Positions 8,027 through 16,627 of a DNA stretch of 64,000 bases are shown piece after piece; the stretch's first letter is position 1; each line of letters opens with the position of its first letter. The stretch comes from Angelakisella massiliensis. GTDB taxonomy: Bacteria > Bacillota > Clostridia > Oscillospirales > Ruminococcaceae. The position numbers and the translations under genes were made by a program. A model generated the notes under the pieces. The model was given only the letters and a program-made list of their open reading frames with translations, searched no databases and was not told the origin of the DNA. The DNA is taken from the NCBI RefSeq assembly GCF_900104675.1, contig NZ_LT629945.1, positions 682,046 to 746,045 on the forward strand, written 5' to 3'.

Positions 8027-10576
8027 TCAGTCCTGTTCCTTATGGGAAACGTCCTCCTGGCCGGAGAGCTCCTCATCGGGATCCGACTGTGCTGCTTCTT
8101 GCGAAAGCTCCTCCAAAGGCGGCATAGAAGCTTCATGGTCCTGACCCGGCTGATAGTCCGCCTCTCCGCTCTCCTGTTCCAGGGGGCCGCCAAAAGCAAC
8201 CTGCTCCAGTTGGTCCGGAATCAGCGCCGGAGCCTCGGCAAGGAAACGGGGCGCCAGGAAAAACAGGTAACACAGCAGCGCCAGCAGGCTGATCACACTG
8301 ATGACTGCCCCCAAAGCCAAACCAGGAGTTCGGTAGACAAAGCGGATTTCGGCATCTCCGGCAGGGACCCGCACCGCCATAAAGCCTACATTCACCTGCT
8401 CAATGATGGCTGTCTTGCCGTTGACTGTGGCGCTCCAGCCCTCATCATAGGGGACGCTGAAAAATACAAGCCGGTCCTGATCGAAGCTGGAATGGGCGGT
8501 AAAGCCGTCCCGGTCGATGGTGAAATCATCGCAGGCCATGGAACTGCGGCGGGCGGCATCGTAGCTGAAGTCCTCGTTGAGCACATCCCGCAGGAAGGTG
8601 TCCTCGTCCACCTGGGTCATCAGATCACTGTTGCGGCGGATGGCTCCTCCATCCAGATAGATGGCCCGAAGCAGACACCGGGAACGGTACTCCTTGGGAA
8701 TCTCCTCCCAGTCGTCCTCGTCCATGTAATAATCATAGGCAAAGCCCATGGGAATGAAATTATCGTTTTGATAGATGTTGTAGCCCAGCCGCTGATCCAC
8801 CAGGGTATAGCCAGGCATCACATCCTGCTCCGGCTCCGTTTCCTTGATATACAGCCAACGGACCGAAAGGAGGCTGCGCAGTTCAGGATACTTCACATCC
8901 GGCTTGGAGGAAACATCCCTTTTTACATCCACCTCCGGGTAAAACTCCATAATGGAAACCGGCACCACGCTGTGGAACGCCTGGATGTTGGGAATATTCC
9001 AATACATTCCCAGATTGTCGTTGCCGTTGTAGATATCGCTGCGGGCAAACTCGCCTTCCTCGTTCATGTTCATCTGATCCCGTCCCGGCAGACCTACTTC
9101 ATAGATCCACTGATTGTTGGGATAGGTTGCTTTACCAATGAGCATGGCACAGGTGGTGAACAGAAAACAGCCCACCATGGTCATGGACAGGAGACGTTCC
9201 TTGAAATGAGGATGATTGCGGCTGGTGCGCAGCAGCAATGCCACCGCCAGAAAACCGGCCAGGGTGATACCCGCTGTAGCCAGGAACCGGCCCAGATGCT
9301 GATACATTCCAAAAACCCATTCATCCCCGGATTTTTTGGGGGTCAGGCCCACCATCACCAGGAACAGCGCCATCACCAGAGCGGTGATCCGCATTGCGGC
9401 AGCCAGGTCCACGCTTCCGTACGGACCCGATTCCTCAATGGCCTTGACGGTAGCCAGACACATCAGCAGCACCGGCATATAGAACCAGCGGGTATAATAG
9501 GAGTAGTTTTCCAGCACAAACAGATGGTTGAGCATGGGCACCATGGCCATGATAAAGGAGAGGATGAGCATCCGCTTGAGCCAATCCTTTTTGGGGCTCT
9601 TCCGCCGCAGCCATGCGATGACACCGGCGGCGCTGAACATAGGAATATAAGCGGACAGGGAGGACCAGGTGGCTCCCCGGTCAGGGAACCAGTTGTTGAG
9701 GGCAGGCATATCCGGCGCGAAGAAAATACTTTGAAGAATGCCCAGATACCGCTGGGGATTGCTGTAGTACCACAGAGAAGGCCCCAGCAGCAGATTGTCG
9801 GCGGTGGTGCGTGGATTTCCCATCACCGCCAGCACCGAGGGAAGGAAAGCTACCATGGCTAGGCCCATTCCCAGCACCGCTTCCACTGCCAGGGACAGGA
9901 ACTTTCTCACACTCAGCCGCCACTTTGGATCGGTGAAGCGCACTAAGAAGTAGAAGGCCACAAAGAACACTTCTCCAATAAAGAACCAATAGTTGACCAT
10001 GGCGTTGACGGTGATGGCCAGGGCAAAGCGTCCCCGCTTTCCTTCGGTCATGGCCTCCTCCAGACCGATGAGCAGCAGCGGGAAAAAGACGATCACTTCA
10101 TGGAAATGGTTAAAGAAGATGTTGTAGACCGAAAAGCCGGAAAAGGCGTACAGCAGCCCGCCGATAACGGCGTACTCCGGGTCCCGGACAAAGCGCTTGA
10201 GGTACAGATAGGCGGTCAGGGAGGCGCAGCCGGATTTGAGCATCAGCAGCGGAGCCATCAGATAGGGAGTAAAGGCCGGAGGCACCAGCAGGGACAGCCA
10301 GAAAAAAGGGCTGAACAACAAATAAAAGCTGTAGGAGCCGATGAAGTTCGCACCCAGGTCTGTGTTCCAGTTCCACCAGATGTTGCCGGTGCGGACCGCT
10401 TCGTTGGCCAGCTGATAGAAGGGGATCTGCTGAACATTAAAGTCCCCGTAATAGAGAAACAGCCCCTTATCATAGATGATATAGGGCAGAAAGGCAGCAA
10501 AAGCCACAAAAACCCCCAGCAGAAAAGCCTGTAAACCCAGATTTCTGCCGGGACGGAGGGAACGAAGCGGTTTCAT
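8027..10576 (-). CDS. YfhO-family polytopic membrane protein (GT-C type glycosyltransferase-like)
   Basis: An 849-residue integral membrane protein of the YfhO family; B. subtilis YfhO is linked to glycosylation of lipoteichoic acid. There are about a dozen hydrophobic helices in the first 480 residues. A large extracytoplasmic C-terminal domain (about 500-760) follows, then one last helix (LALGAVISVISLLALLCYLFFLA) and an acidic, charged tail. The early acidic loop motif YGDFNVQQIPFY near residue 43 is typical of GT-C-like YfhO proteins. AAAGGATG lies upstream of the ATG. The gene is isolated, with repeat-rich spacers on both sides. Its sugar donor and acceptor cannot be read from sequence. 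Confidence 0.85.
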   Translation of the reverse strand: MKPLRSLRPGRNLGLQAFLLGVFVAFAAFLPYIIYDKGLFLYYGDFNVQQIPFYQLANEAVRTGNIWWNWNTDLGANFIGSYSFYLLFSPFFWLSLLVPPAFTPYLMAPLLMLKSGCASLTAYLYLKRFVRDPEYAVIGGLLYAFSGFSVYNIFFNHFHEVIVFFPLLLIGLEEAMTEGKRGRFALAITVNAMVNYWFFIGEVFFVAFYFLVRFTDPKWRLSVRKFLSLAVEAVLGMGLAMVAFLPSVLAVMGNPRTTADNLLLGPSLWYYSNPQRYLGILQSIFFAPDMPALNNWFPDRGATWSSLSAYIPMFSAAGVIAWLRRKSPKKDWLKRMLILSFIMAMVPMLNHLFVLENYSYYTRWFYMPVLLMCLATVKAIEESGPYGSVDLAAAMRITALVMALFLVMVGLTPKKSGDEWVFGMYQHLGRFLATAGITLAGFLAVALLLRTSRNHPHFKERLLSMTMVGCFLFTTCAMLIGKATYPNNQWIYEVGLPGRDQMNMNEEGEFARSDIYNGNDNLGMYWNIPNIQAFHSVVPVSIMEFYPEVDVKRDVSSKPDVKYPELRSLLSVRWLYIKETEPEQDVMPGYTLVDQRLGYNIYQNDNFIPMGFAYDYYMDEDDWEEIPKEYRSRCLLRAIYLDGGAIRRNSDLMTQVDEDTFLRDVLNEDFSYDAARRSSMACDDFTIDRDGFTAHSSFDQDRLVFFSVPYDEGWSATVNGKTAIIEQVNVGFMAVRVPAGDAEIRFVYRTPGLALGAVISVISLLALLCYLFFLAPRFLAEAPALIPDQLEQVAFGGPLEQESGEADYQPGQDHEASMPPLEELSQEAAQSDPDEELSGQEDVSHKEQD

Positions 10577-11479
10577 TGTTTTACCATCCTTTGTTGTAAG
10601 TTATGGGAAAGTATTGGGCAGAGCCTTTGGGGCCGGCAGCACGGCCCGAAAAAGGCCCTCTCCGCCAGCCCGGAAAACAAACGGGAATAAGCCTCTTGTC
10701 CCATTTCCTCTCCACCGTCATAACAGTGTCCAAAAAAGTGGAAAATCCTGCCCTGGGAATGGAAAAATCCAGCCTGCTTCAGCACTTCAGAAAGCAGAAA
10801 AGCCACAGTCCGCCCCAGGGGAAAAATCTTCCGGATGGACCCATGATAATGTTTTTCCCGGGGGATGTCAAGGTAAAGGAAACACCTGAGGAAATACCCG
10901 CCGCCGGACAACATTCTCCAAAGTGTTTTGGTCCATTATCCATTATTGTAATACTTGGCAGCGGCATATTTTTGAGGATTTTGCGTCTTTTTCAGGGAAA
11001 AATCAAAAGGAAAACAGCAGGCAAATTTCCTGGCAGTCAAATGGCTGCCGCCAGCGCAACAGATTGCAGCAAATCGTATCCTTTGAGGCATTCACCAGGT
11101 CCCCTGACACAAACTCCCGCCCCGCGTTTACTGAGAGGGGGCGGCGGTTTATCCGCCGCCCCCTTTGGCCGCCTTCGGCGGCCAACCCTTCCACCAAAGA
11201 AGCGAGTGGATTGTCGGGCTTTACCCCGACAACCGGCGAGCGGGCGGTATCGCCTCTGCCGAGACAGGAGCAGAAACCATCCCTCCACCCGTTCCCCTTC
11301 ACACTAAAAGGTACCAGCCAAAACAGCGGCAGGCTGTTTGCTGGACTAACCCACTCGCTATTGCCTCAACAACGGGTTTCCAAAGGGACGAGTCCCTTTG
11401 GGCGTAACCCCCGTATTCCCCACTCCGTCCCAGACCTTTCCTACCGCCAGCAAACCCCGCATATTTTTCCTTCCGGTCC
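10577..11479. other. Long intergenic region without a convincing gene
   Basis: About 900 bp upstream of yfhO. The reading frames here are short, overlap in several frames and lack ribosome binding sites. The left part has no recognisable feature. The right part carries the reverse composite palindrome (11137-11183) followed by low-complexity, pseudo-repeat-like sequence with several imperfect inverted repeats. Confidence 0.6.
11137..11183 (-). repeat. Composite palindrome (B+A), reverse copy
   Basis: B (11137-11163) and A (11167-11183) appear in the reverse orientation to 7538-7588, sharing the same linker core (CCAAAGG). yfhO therefore lies between inverted copies. Confidence 0.8.
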
Positions 11480-11508
11480 TTGCGTGCGGGCGGGGGGTGT
11501 GCTATGAT
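11480..11508 (+). promoter_or_regulatory. Promoter for yfbR
   Basis: TTGCGT (11480-11485), 17 bp, TATGAT (11503-11508), with TGC before the -10 (extended -10). The ATG is 35 nt downstream. Confidence 0.65.
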
Positions 11509-11542
11509 GTTCTGACAGAAAGCGACAAAGGAGGACGGACGG

Positions 11543-12112
11543 ATGAATCACAGCTTTTTCGCCATGGTCAACCGGATGAAATATATCAACCGCTGGGGCC
11601 TGATGCGCAACAGCGTCCCGGAGAACCTCAGCGAGCATACCCTGGAGGTGGCCTACATCACCCACGGCCTGGCGGCCCTGCGCAACAGCCGGTTCGGCGG
11701 GGACCTGGACTGCGGCAAGGCAGTGCTGTACGCTTTGTATCATGATTGCAGCGAGATCATCACCGGGGACCTGCCCACGCCGGTGAAATATCACAACCAA
11801 ACCCTTAAAGACGCCTACAAGGCGGTGGAGGCCCAGGCGGCCCAGCGGCTGCTGGAGGGATTGCCGGAGGATCTGGCAGAGGCTTTCGCCCCCTGCTTTG
11901 AGCCGGAGGGAGAGTACCGGCTGCTGGTGAAGGCCGCGGACAAAATTTCCGCCCTCATCAAGTGCGTGGAGGAGCGAAAAATGGGCAACCGGGACTTTGA
12001 CACCGCCTATCAATCCACCTTGGACGCTCTGGTGGAGATGGAGGTGCCGGAAGCGGAGATCTTCCTGCGGGAATTTTTGCCTGCCTACTGCATGACCCTG
12101 GACGAGCTGTAA
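11543..12112 (+). CDS. yfbR: 5'-deoxynucleotidase, HD domain (YfbR-like)
   Basis: A 189-residue HD-superfamily phosphohydrolase expected to remove phosphate from deoxyribonucleoside 5'-monophosphates. Metal ligands are visible as H34 (SEHTLEVA), the HD pair in YHDCSEIITGDLPTP (about 70-84) and a later D in KAADKISAL. The TGDLPTPVKYHN segment is characteristic of YfbR rather than other HD proteins. AAAGGAGG precedes the ATG. It is followed by a dGTPase-like gene, so two nucleotide-pool HD enzymes lie side by side. Confidence 0.9.
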   Translation: MNHSFFAMVNRMKYINRWGLMRNSVPENLSEHTLEVAYITHGLAALRNSRFGGDLDCGKAVLYALYHDCSEIITGDLPTPVKYHNQTLKDAYKAVEAQAAQRLLEGLPEDLAEAFAPCFEPEGEYRLLVKAADKISALIKCVEERKMGNRDFDTAYQSTLDALVEMEVPEAEIFLREFLPAYCMTLDEL

Positions 12113-12277
12113 GGGCTGCAAATACAAAATCGACAAAAAAGCCCGTCGATTCCCATCGAAAAATTACAAAGCCATAAAAAAGCAAGAAAAAGTTGAAAAA
12201 AACGCAGGGAGTTTCAATTTTCCATCGTATATACTTAATAGGAGCGGAAATATTGAGACAGAGCGGAGGCGGCACCC

Positions 12278-13282
12278 ATGGAACACATCCGTCAGCAGAG
12301 CCAGCAGCGGGAACGGGAAATTCTGGCCTCCTGGGCCACCTTTTCCGACAGTATCCGGGGGCGGGACGTCCCGGAAGAGGAGTGCCCCATCCGCACCCCC
12401 TTTCAGCGGGACCGGGACCGGATCATTCACTGTAATTCCTTCCGGCGGCTGATGCACAAAACCCAGGTGTTTCTTTTTCCCCAGGGGGACCATTACCGCA
12501 CCCGGCTGACCCACACCCTGGAGGTGGGGCAGGTTGCCCGCACCATCGCCCGGGGGCTGCGTCTCAATGAGGACCTGACCGAGGCCATCGCCATGGGCCA
12601 TGATCTGGGCCATACCCCCTTCGGTCACGCGGGGGAATATGCCTTGAGCGAGTGCGCTTCCTTCCCCTTTGTCCACAGCGTCCAAAGTGTACGCATCGTG
12701 GAGCGGCTGGAGCGGGATGGAGCTGGGCTGAACCTCACCTGGGAGGTGCGGGACGGTATCCTCTGCCATTCCAGCCGGCATCGGTGGGCCGCCACCCCTG
12801 AGGGGAAGGTGGTCCGTTTTGCCGACAAGATCGCCTATATGAACCACGACATCGACGACGCTGTGCGGGCCGGGATTCTTTCGGAGGAGGATCTGCCCTG
12901 GGAGGTGCGGTACCGCCTGGGCCGTACCAAGGGGGAACGGATCACCACCCTCATCACTTCCATTATCCAAAACAGCGGGGACGGACAGGTGGAAATGGGC
13001 GCGCAGGATCTCAGCTGTTACCAAACCCTCCGGGACTTTTTGTTCCAGACCGTATACCACGACCCCCGGGCCAAGGGGGAAGAAGGAAAGGCCAAGGAGA
13101 TCATCCGCCGGCTGTTTGAATACCTGATGGCTCATCCAGACCGGCTGCCGGAGGATTACCGCCGCACCCGGGAAGAAGAAGGGAACGAGCGGGCGGTGGT
13201 GGATTACATCTCCAGCATGAGCGACCGCTACTGCGTAACGGTTTTTGAAGACTTTTTCATCCCCAAGCCCTGGGGATTCTAA
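12278..13282 (+). CDS. dGTPase-like HD-domain triphosphohydrolase
   Basis: A 334-residue protein of the short deoxyguanosinetriphosphate triphosphohydrolase-like family, which hydrolyses dNTPs to nucleoside and triphosphate in characterised members. The N-terminal substrate motif FRRLMHKTQVF is followed by TRLTHTLEV and the HD core GHDLGHTPFGHAGE (about residues 108-121), with a further metal ligand in RFADKIAYMNHD. GGAGG lies 11 nt before the ATG. This gene directly in front of dnaG and rpoD is a standard clostridial arrangement; dnaG starts 31 nt after its stop. Confidence 0.9.
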   Translation: MEHIRQQSQQREREILASWATFSDSIRGRDVPEEECPIRTPFQRDRDRIIHCNSFRRLMHKTQVFLFPQGDHYRTRLTHTLEVGQVARTIARGLRLNEDLTEAIAMGHDLGHTPFGHAGEYALSECASFPFVHSVQSVRIVERLERDGAGLNLTWEVRDGILCHSSRHRWAATPEGKVVRFADKIAYMNHDIDDAVRAGILSEEDLPWEVRYRLGRTKGERITTLITSIIQNSGDGQVEMGAQDLSCYQTLRDFLFQTVYHDPRAKGEEGKAKEIIRRLFEYLMAHPDRLPEDYRRTREEEGNERAVVDYISSMSDRYCVTVFEDFFIPKPWGF

Positions 13283-13312
13283 TGGGCAGAAAACCAGAAG
13301 GGAGGGAGCGGC

Positions 13313-15070
13313 ATGCTGCCGGAAGCATTTCTCAATGAGCTGAAATACCGCAGCGATATCGAACAGGTCATCGGCGGCTATGTCCAACTCCGCCGCAGGG
13401 GACGGAATCTCACAGGGCTGTGTCCCTTCCATTCCGAAAAGACGCCCTCCTTTACAGTTTACCCGGAAAACCAGTCCTTCTACTGCTTTGGATGCGGGGC
13501 TGGCGGAGACGTCATCTCCTTTATCCGCCGGGCGGAAAATCTGGATTATATGGAGGCCATCCGTTTTCTGGCGGCCCGGGCGGGAATGGAAGTGCCGGAA
13601 AGCCAAATGGATGACACCGCCCACCGGCTGAAAATGCGGATCCTGGAAATGAACCGGGAAGCGGCCCGTTATTTTCATCAATGCCTCATGTCACCCACAG
13701 GGAAGGCTGCCAGAGCCTATCTGGTGGGGCGGGGCCTGACCAAGGCCACCGTCACCCGCTTCGGCCTGGGATACGCTCCCAACAGCTGGGACAGTCTTAC
13801 CGTCTTTCTGCGAAGCAAGGGCTACACTATAGAGGAAATGACCGCTGGAGGGCTGGCCGCCACCGGCAAAAAGGGGGGCTGTTACGACAGCTTCCGGGAC
13901 CGGGTCATCTTCCCCATCATCGATCTGCGGGGCGGGGTCATCGGCTTCGGCGGGCGGATCATGGAGGGCTCCGGCCCCAAATATCTCAACAGCCCCGATA
14001 CCCCGGTGTTCAAAAAGAGCCGCAACCTTTTCGCCATGAACTTTGCCAAAAACACCAAACGAGGGGAACTGATGCTGGCGGAAGGATACATGGATGTCAT
14101 CGCCATGCATCAGGCAGGCTTTGATAATGCCGTGGCTGCCCTGGGCACCGCTTTTACCGACGAGCAGGCCCGGCTGCTGGCACAGTACACCGATACGGTG
14201 GTGCTGGCGGGGGATTCCGACGGTCCCGGTCAGAAGGCTGTGCGGCGCAACACCGTCATCCTGGAAAAGGCCGGGATCAAGGTGCGGGTACTGACCATCA
14301 CCGGCGCCAAGGACCCGGACGAGTTCATCAAAAAGTACGGCGCCGAGCGGTTCGAGCTGCTGGTGGAGGGGAGCAAAAGCGCCCTAGACTTTCAGATCCA
14401 GCAGCTGCGCTCCCGCAATGACGTCACCTCCGCTGAGGGGCGGATCGCCTTTTTGCAGGAGTTTGTGCGGCTGATGGCCGCTACCCCCAGTCCCATCCAG
14501 CGGGATGTGTACATCAGCAAGGTGTGCCGGGAGCTGGAGGTGGACAAACAGGCGGTGGTATTGCAGCTGGAAGCCGCCCTCAAACGCAAACGGAGCGGAG
14601 AGCAGAAAAAGGAGGCCCGGGATCTGAAGGTCTTTACCGACCGTGACCCAGCGGGAAGGATGGATTTCGAGCGGCAGCGCTCCCCCAAGGCCGCCCTGGC
14701 AGGGGAACGCCTCATCGCCTATCTGATGAAAAATCCCGACCAGGTCTCCCGGGTAGCCACCAGCGTCCGGGAGGAGCAGTTTGTCTCCCCCATGGACCGG
14801 CGGTTATACCAGCTGGTAAAGGAACGGCTGCTGGCAGGTCAGCCGGCGGATCTTTTTTCCCTGTCCGGGCAGCTGGAGACAGGGGAAATGGATCGGCTTT
14901 CAGCAATTCTTACCGTGGAAGGCGGACAAAACATCAGCGACGCCGAAGCGGAGGATTATATCAGGGTCCTGCAGCAGGTGGGAACCGAGAAAAAACCAGA
15001 AGAAGTTGGCAAAATGGAGGACGACGAGCTGCGACGCTACATAGCCTCCCTGACGGCCAATAAGAAATAG
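13313..15070 (+). CDS. dnaG: DNA primase
   Basis: Synthesises RNA primers at the replication fork with the DnaB helicase. The 585-residue protein has an N-terminal CHC2 zinc ribbon with ligands C37, H40, C58 and C61. The catalytic core carries a Toprim domain with AEGYMDVIA (about 258-266) and the metal-binding DSDGPG (about 303-308). A variable C-terminal helicase-interaction domain completes it. GGGAGG precedes the ATG. The rpoD ribosome binding site overlaps its stop codon, which suggests translational coupling. Confidence 0.97.
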   Translation: MLPEAFLNELKYRSDIEQVIGGYVQLRRRGRNLTGLCPFHSEKTPSFTVYPENQSFYCFGCGAGGDVISFIRRAENLDYMEAIRFLAARAGMEVPESQMDDTAHRLKMRILEMNREAARYFHQCLMSPTGKAARAYLVGRGLTKATVTRFGLGYAPNSWDSLTVFLRSKGYTIEEMTAGGLAATGKKGGCYDSFRDRVIFPIIDLRGGVIGFGGRIMEGSGPKYLNSPDTPVFKKSRNLFAMNFAKNTKRGELMLAEGYMDVIAMHQAGFDNAVAALGTAFTDEQARLLAQYTDTVVLAGDSDGPGQKAVRRNTVILEKAGIKVRVLTITGAKDPDEFIKKYGAERFELLVEGSKSALDFQIQQLRSRNDVTSAEGRIAFLQEFVRLMAATPSPIQRDVYISKVCRELEVDKQAVVLQLEAALKRKRSGEQKKEARDLKVFTDRDPAGRMDFERQRSPKAALAGERLIAYLMKNPDQVSRVATSVREEQFVSPMDRRLYQLVKERLLAGQPADLFSLSGQLETGEMDRLSAILTVEGGQNISDAEAEDYIRVLQQVGTEKKPEEVGKMEDDELRRYIASLTANKK

Positions 15071-15081
15071 GAGGAACAACA

Positions 15082-16158
15082 TTGGCAGCACAGGATAAAA
15101 AATCAGTCATCAAAGACCTGTTGGAAGCAGGTAAGGCCAAAGGCAAGCTTTCCACCAAGGAGATCAACGACGCTCTGGAAGAGCTGGACTTTGATGTGGA
15201 GCAGGTAGACAAGCTCTACGACACTCTGGAGGCCTACAATATCGAGATTGTGGAGGACTTCGCCACCGAGGTAGCCGCCAACACCGATAAAGAGGAAGAT
15301 CTGGAATCGGTCCTTTACGCCGAAGGCATCAGCATTGACGACCCGGTAAAGGTCTATCTGAAGGAAATCGGCCGGGTTCCCCTGCTGTCCGCCGATGAGG
15401 AAGTGGATCTGGCGGTACGGATGTCCCAGGGAGATGAAGCCGCCAGAAAGCGTCTGTCGGAAGCCAACCTCCGTCTGGTTGTGAGCATCGCCAAGCGGTA
15501 TGTGGGCCGTGGAATGCAGTTTTTGGATCTGATTCAGGAGGGCAACCTGGGTCTGATCAAGGCGGTGGAGAAATTCGACCACACCAAGGGCTTCAAGTTC
15601 TCCACCTACGCCACCTGGTGGATCCGTCAGGCCATCACCCGTGCCATTGCCGACCAGGCCCGGACCATCCGTATCCCCGTCCATATGGTGGAGACCATCA
15701 ACAAAGTCAAAAAGGTCAACTCCCAGCTGCTCCATCAGAACGGCCATGAGCCCAGCTCCGAGCAGATCGCCGCTGAGCTGGATATGCCGGTGGAGAAGGT
15801 GCGGGAGATCATGCGGGTAGCCCAGGAGCCGGTTTCCCTGGAAACCCCCATCGGCGAGGAGGAGGACAGCCATCTGGGAGACTTCATCGCTGACGATGAC
15901 AGCCCCGCTCCCTCTGATGTCGCATCCCACACCCTCCTGAAGGAACAGCTGGAGGAGGTGCTGTCCACCCTCACTCCCAGGGAGGAGAAGGTCCTCAAGC
16001 TTCGTTTTGGCCTGGAGGATGGCCGCAGCCGTACCCTGGAGGAAGTGGGCAAGGAGTTCAACGTCACCCGTGAGCGTATCCGTCAGATCGAAGCCAAGGC
16101 CCTGCGGAAGCTCCGTCATCCCAGCCGCAGCAAACGTCTGAAGGACTTTTTGGAATAA
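15082..16158 (+). CDS. rpoD: Primary sigma factor RpoD/SigA
   Basis: The housekeeping sigma factor, 358 residues, the Gram-positive length without the long non-conserved insert. Region 1.1 is at the N-terminus. Region 2 is clear ([20 protein letters not shown], and the [18 protein letters not shown] -10 recognition helix). Region 4.2 ends the protein ([20 protein letters not shown]). Translation appears to start at TTG 15082. AGGAGG (15069-15074) overlaps the dnaG stop codon and is correctly spaced for it. Confidence 0.97.
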   Translation: MAAQDKKSVIKDLLEAGKAKGKLSTKEINDALEELDFDVEQVDKLYDTLEAYNIEIVEDFATEVAANTDKEEDLESVLYAEGISIDDPVKVYLKEIGRVPLLSADEEVDLAVRMSQGDEAARKRLSEANLRLVVSIAKRYVGRGMQFLDLIQEGNLGLIKAVEKFDHTKGFKFSTYATWWIRQAITRAIADQARTIRIPVHMVETINKVKKVNSQLLHQNGHEPSSEQIAAELDMPVEKVREIMRVAQEPVSLETPIGEEEDSHLGDFIADDDSPAPSDVASHTLLKEQLEEVLSTLTPREEKVLKLRFGLEDGRSRTLEEVGKEFNVTRERIRQIEAKALRKLRHPSRSKRLKDFLE

Positions 16159-16217
16159 TCCATTTGGTCCGCGGGGCAAATTTCCCGGGAAAAGAGATTT
16201 ACTCGTCATTTTTAAGC

Positions 16218-16258
16218 AAAACAGCCGGTGCCTGTAAGAAGCAGGGACCGGCTGTTTA
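16218..16258 (+). terminator. Terminator of the dgt-dnaG-rpoD operon
   Basis: AAAACAGCCGGT pairs with ACCGGCTGTTT across an 18-nt loop that can itself pair. Confidence 0.7.
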
Positions 16259-16259
16259 T

Positions 16260-16440
16260 ATGTGCCCAAAAACTTCGGGCACATTTCCAGGGAGTATCTC
16301 ATACCCTCTGGGTAGGCTGCCTGGATGATACGGAGACCTGCGGCGATGCCTCCGGTTTTGCGCCCGGATGGGCGTGGGGAAATATAAAAATCAGGTCCGC
16401 GTCCCGACTTTATAACTTCAAATTGCTGTATCCCCTCAAA
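16260..16440 (+). repeat. Diverged copy of the multi-hairpin repeat
   Basis: The order of hairpins is kept but the sequence has drifted. Hairpin 1 is TGTGCCC / GGGCACA, again changed on both arms. Hairpin 2 is reduced to CCAGGG / CCCTCTGG, hairpin 4 is GCGCCC / GGGCG, and AAAAATCAGG marks the 3' part. Confidence 0.65.
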
Positions 16441-16459
16441 TACGCTTTCGCAAAAGTTT

Positions 16460-16503
16460 GACAGCCGGCCTCTGCTTTTCAGGGCAGAAACCGGCTGTTT
16501 CAG
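16460..16503. terminator. Second hairpin, probably bidirectional terminator
   Basis: ACAGCCGG and CCGGCTGT bracket an inner CTCTGC / GCAG stem, with T residues to the right. It sits between the rpoD operon and the convergent M56 gene and repeats the stem sequence of 16218-16258. Confidence 0.6.
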
Positions 16504-16627
16504 TTTATATCAGAAAATGCAGGAAAAGGCTGGGGAAAACATTTTCTCTCTTCTGTAAGGTTCCCTGGGATTTCCGGCAGCAGCAGTCTGGGCAATCTCA
16601 AGAGTTCTTCAGATCACAGACTGATTT

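Noticed and set aside
7997-9862. 621-codon open frame antisense to yfhO
   Set aside because: The yfhO product shows clear membrane topology and family sequence; the antisense frame is His/Gln-rich shadow translation.
10603-11507. Several 80-230 codon frames between yfhO and yfbR
   Set aside because: They overlap each other, run through palindromic repeats, lack ribosome binding sites and resemble nothing.
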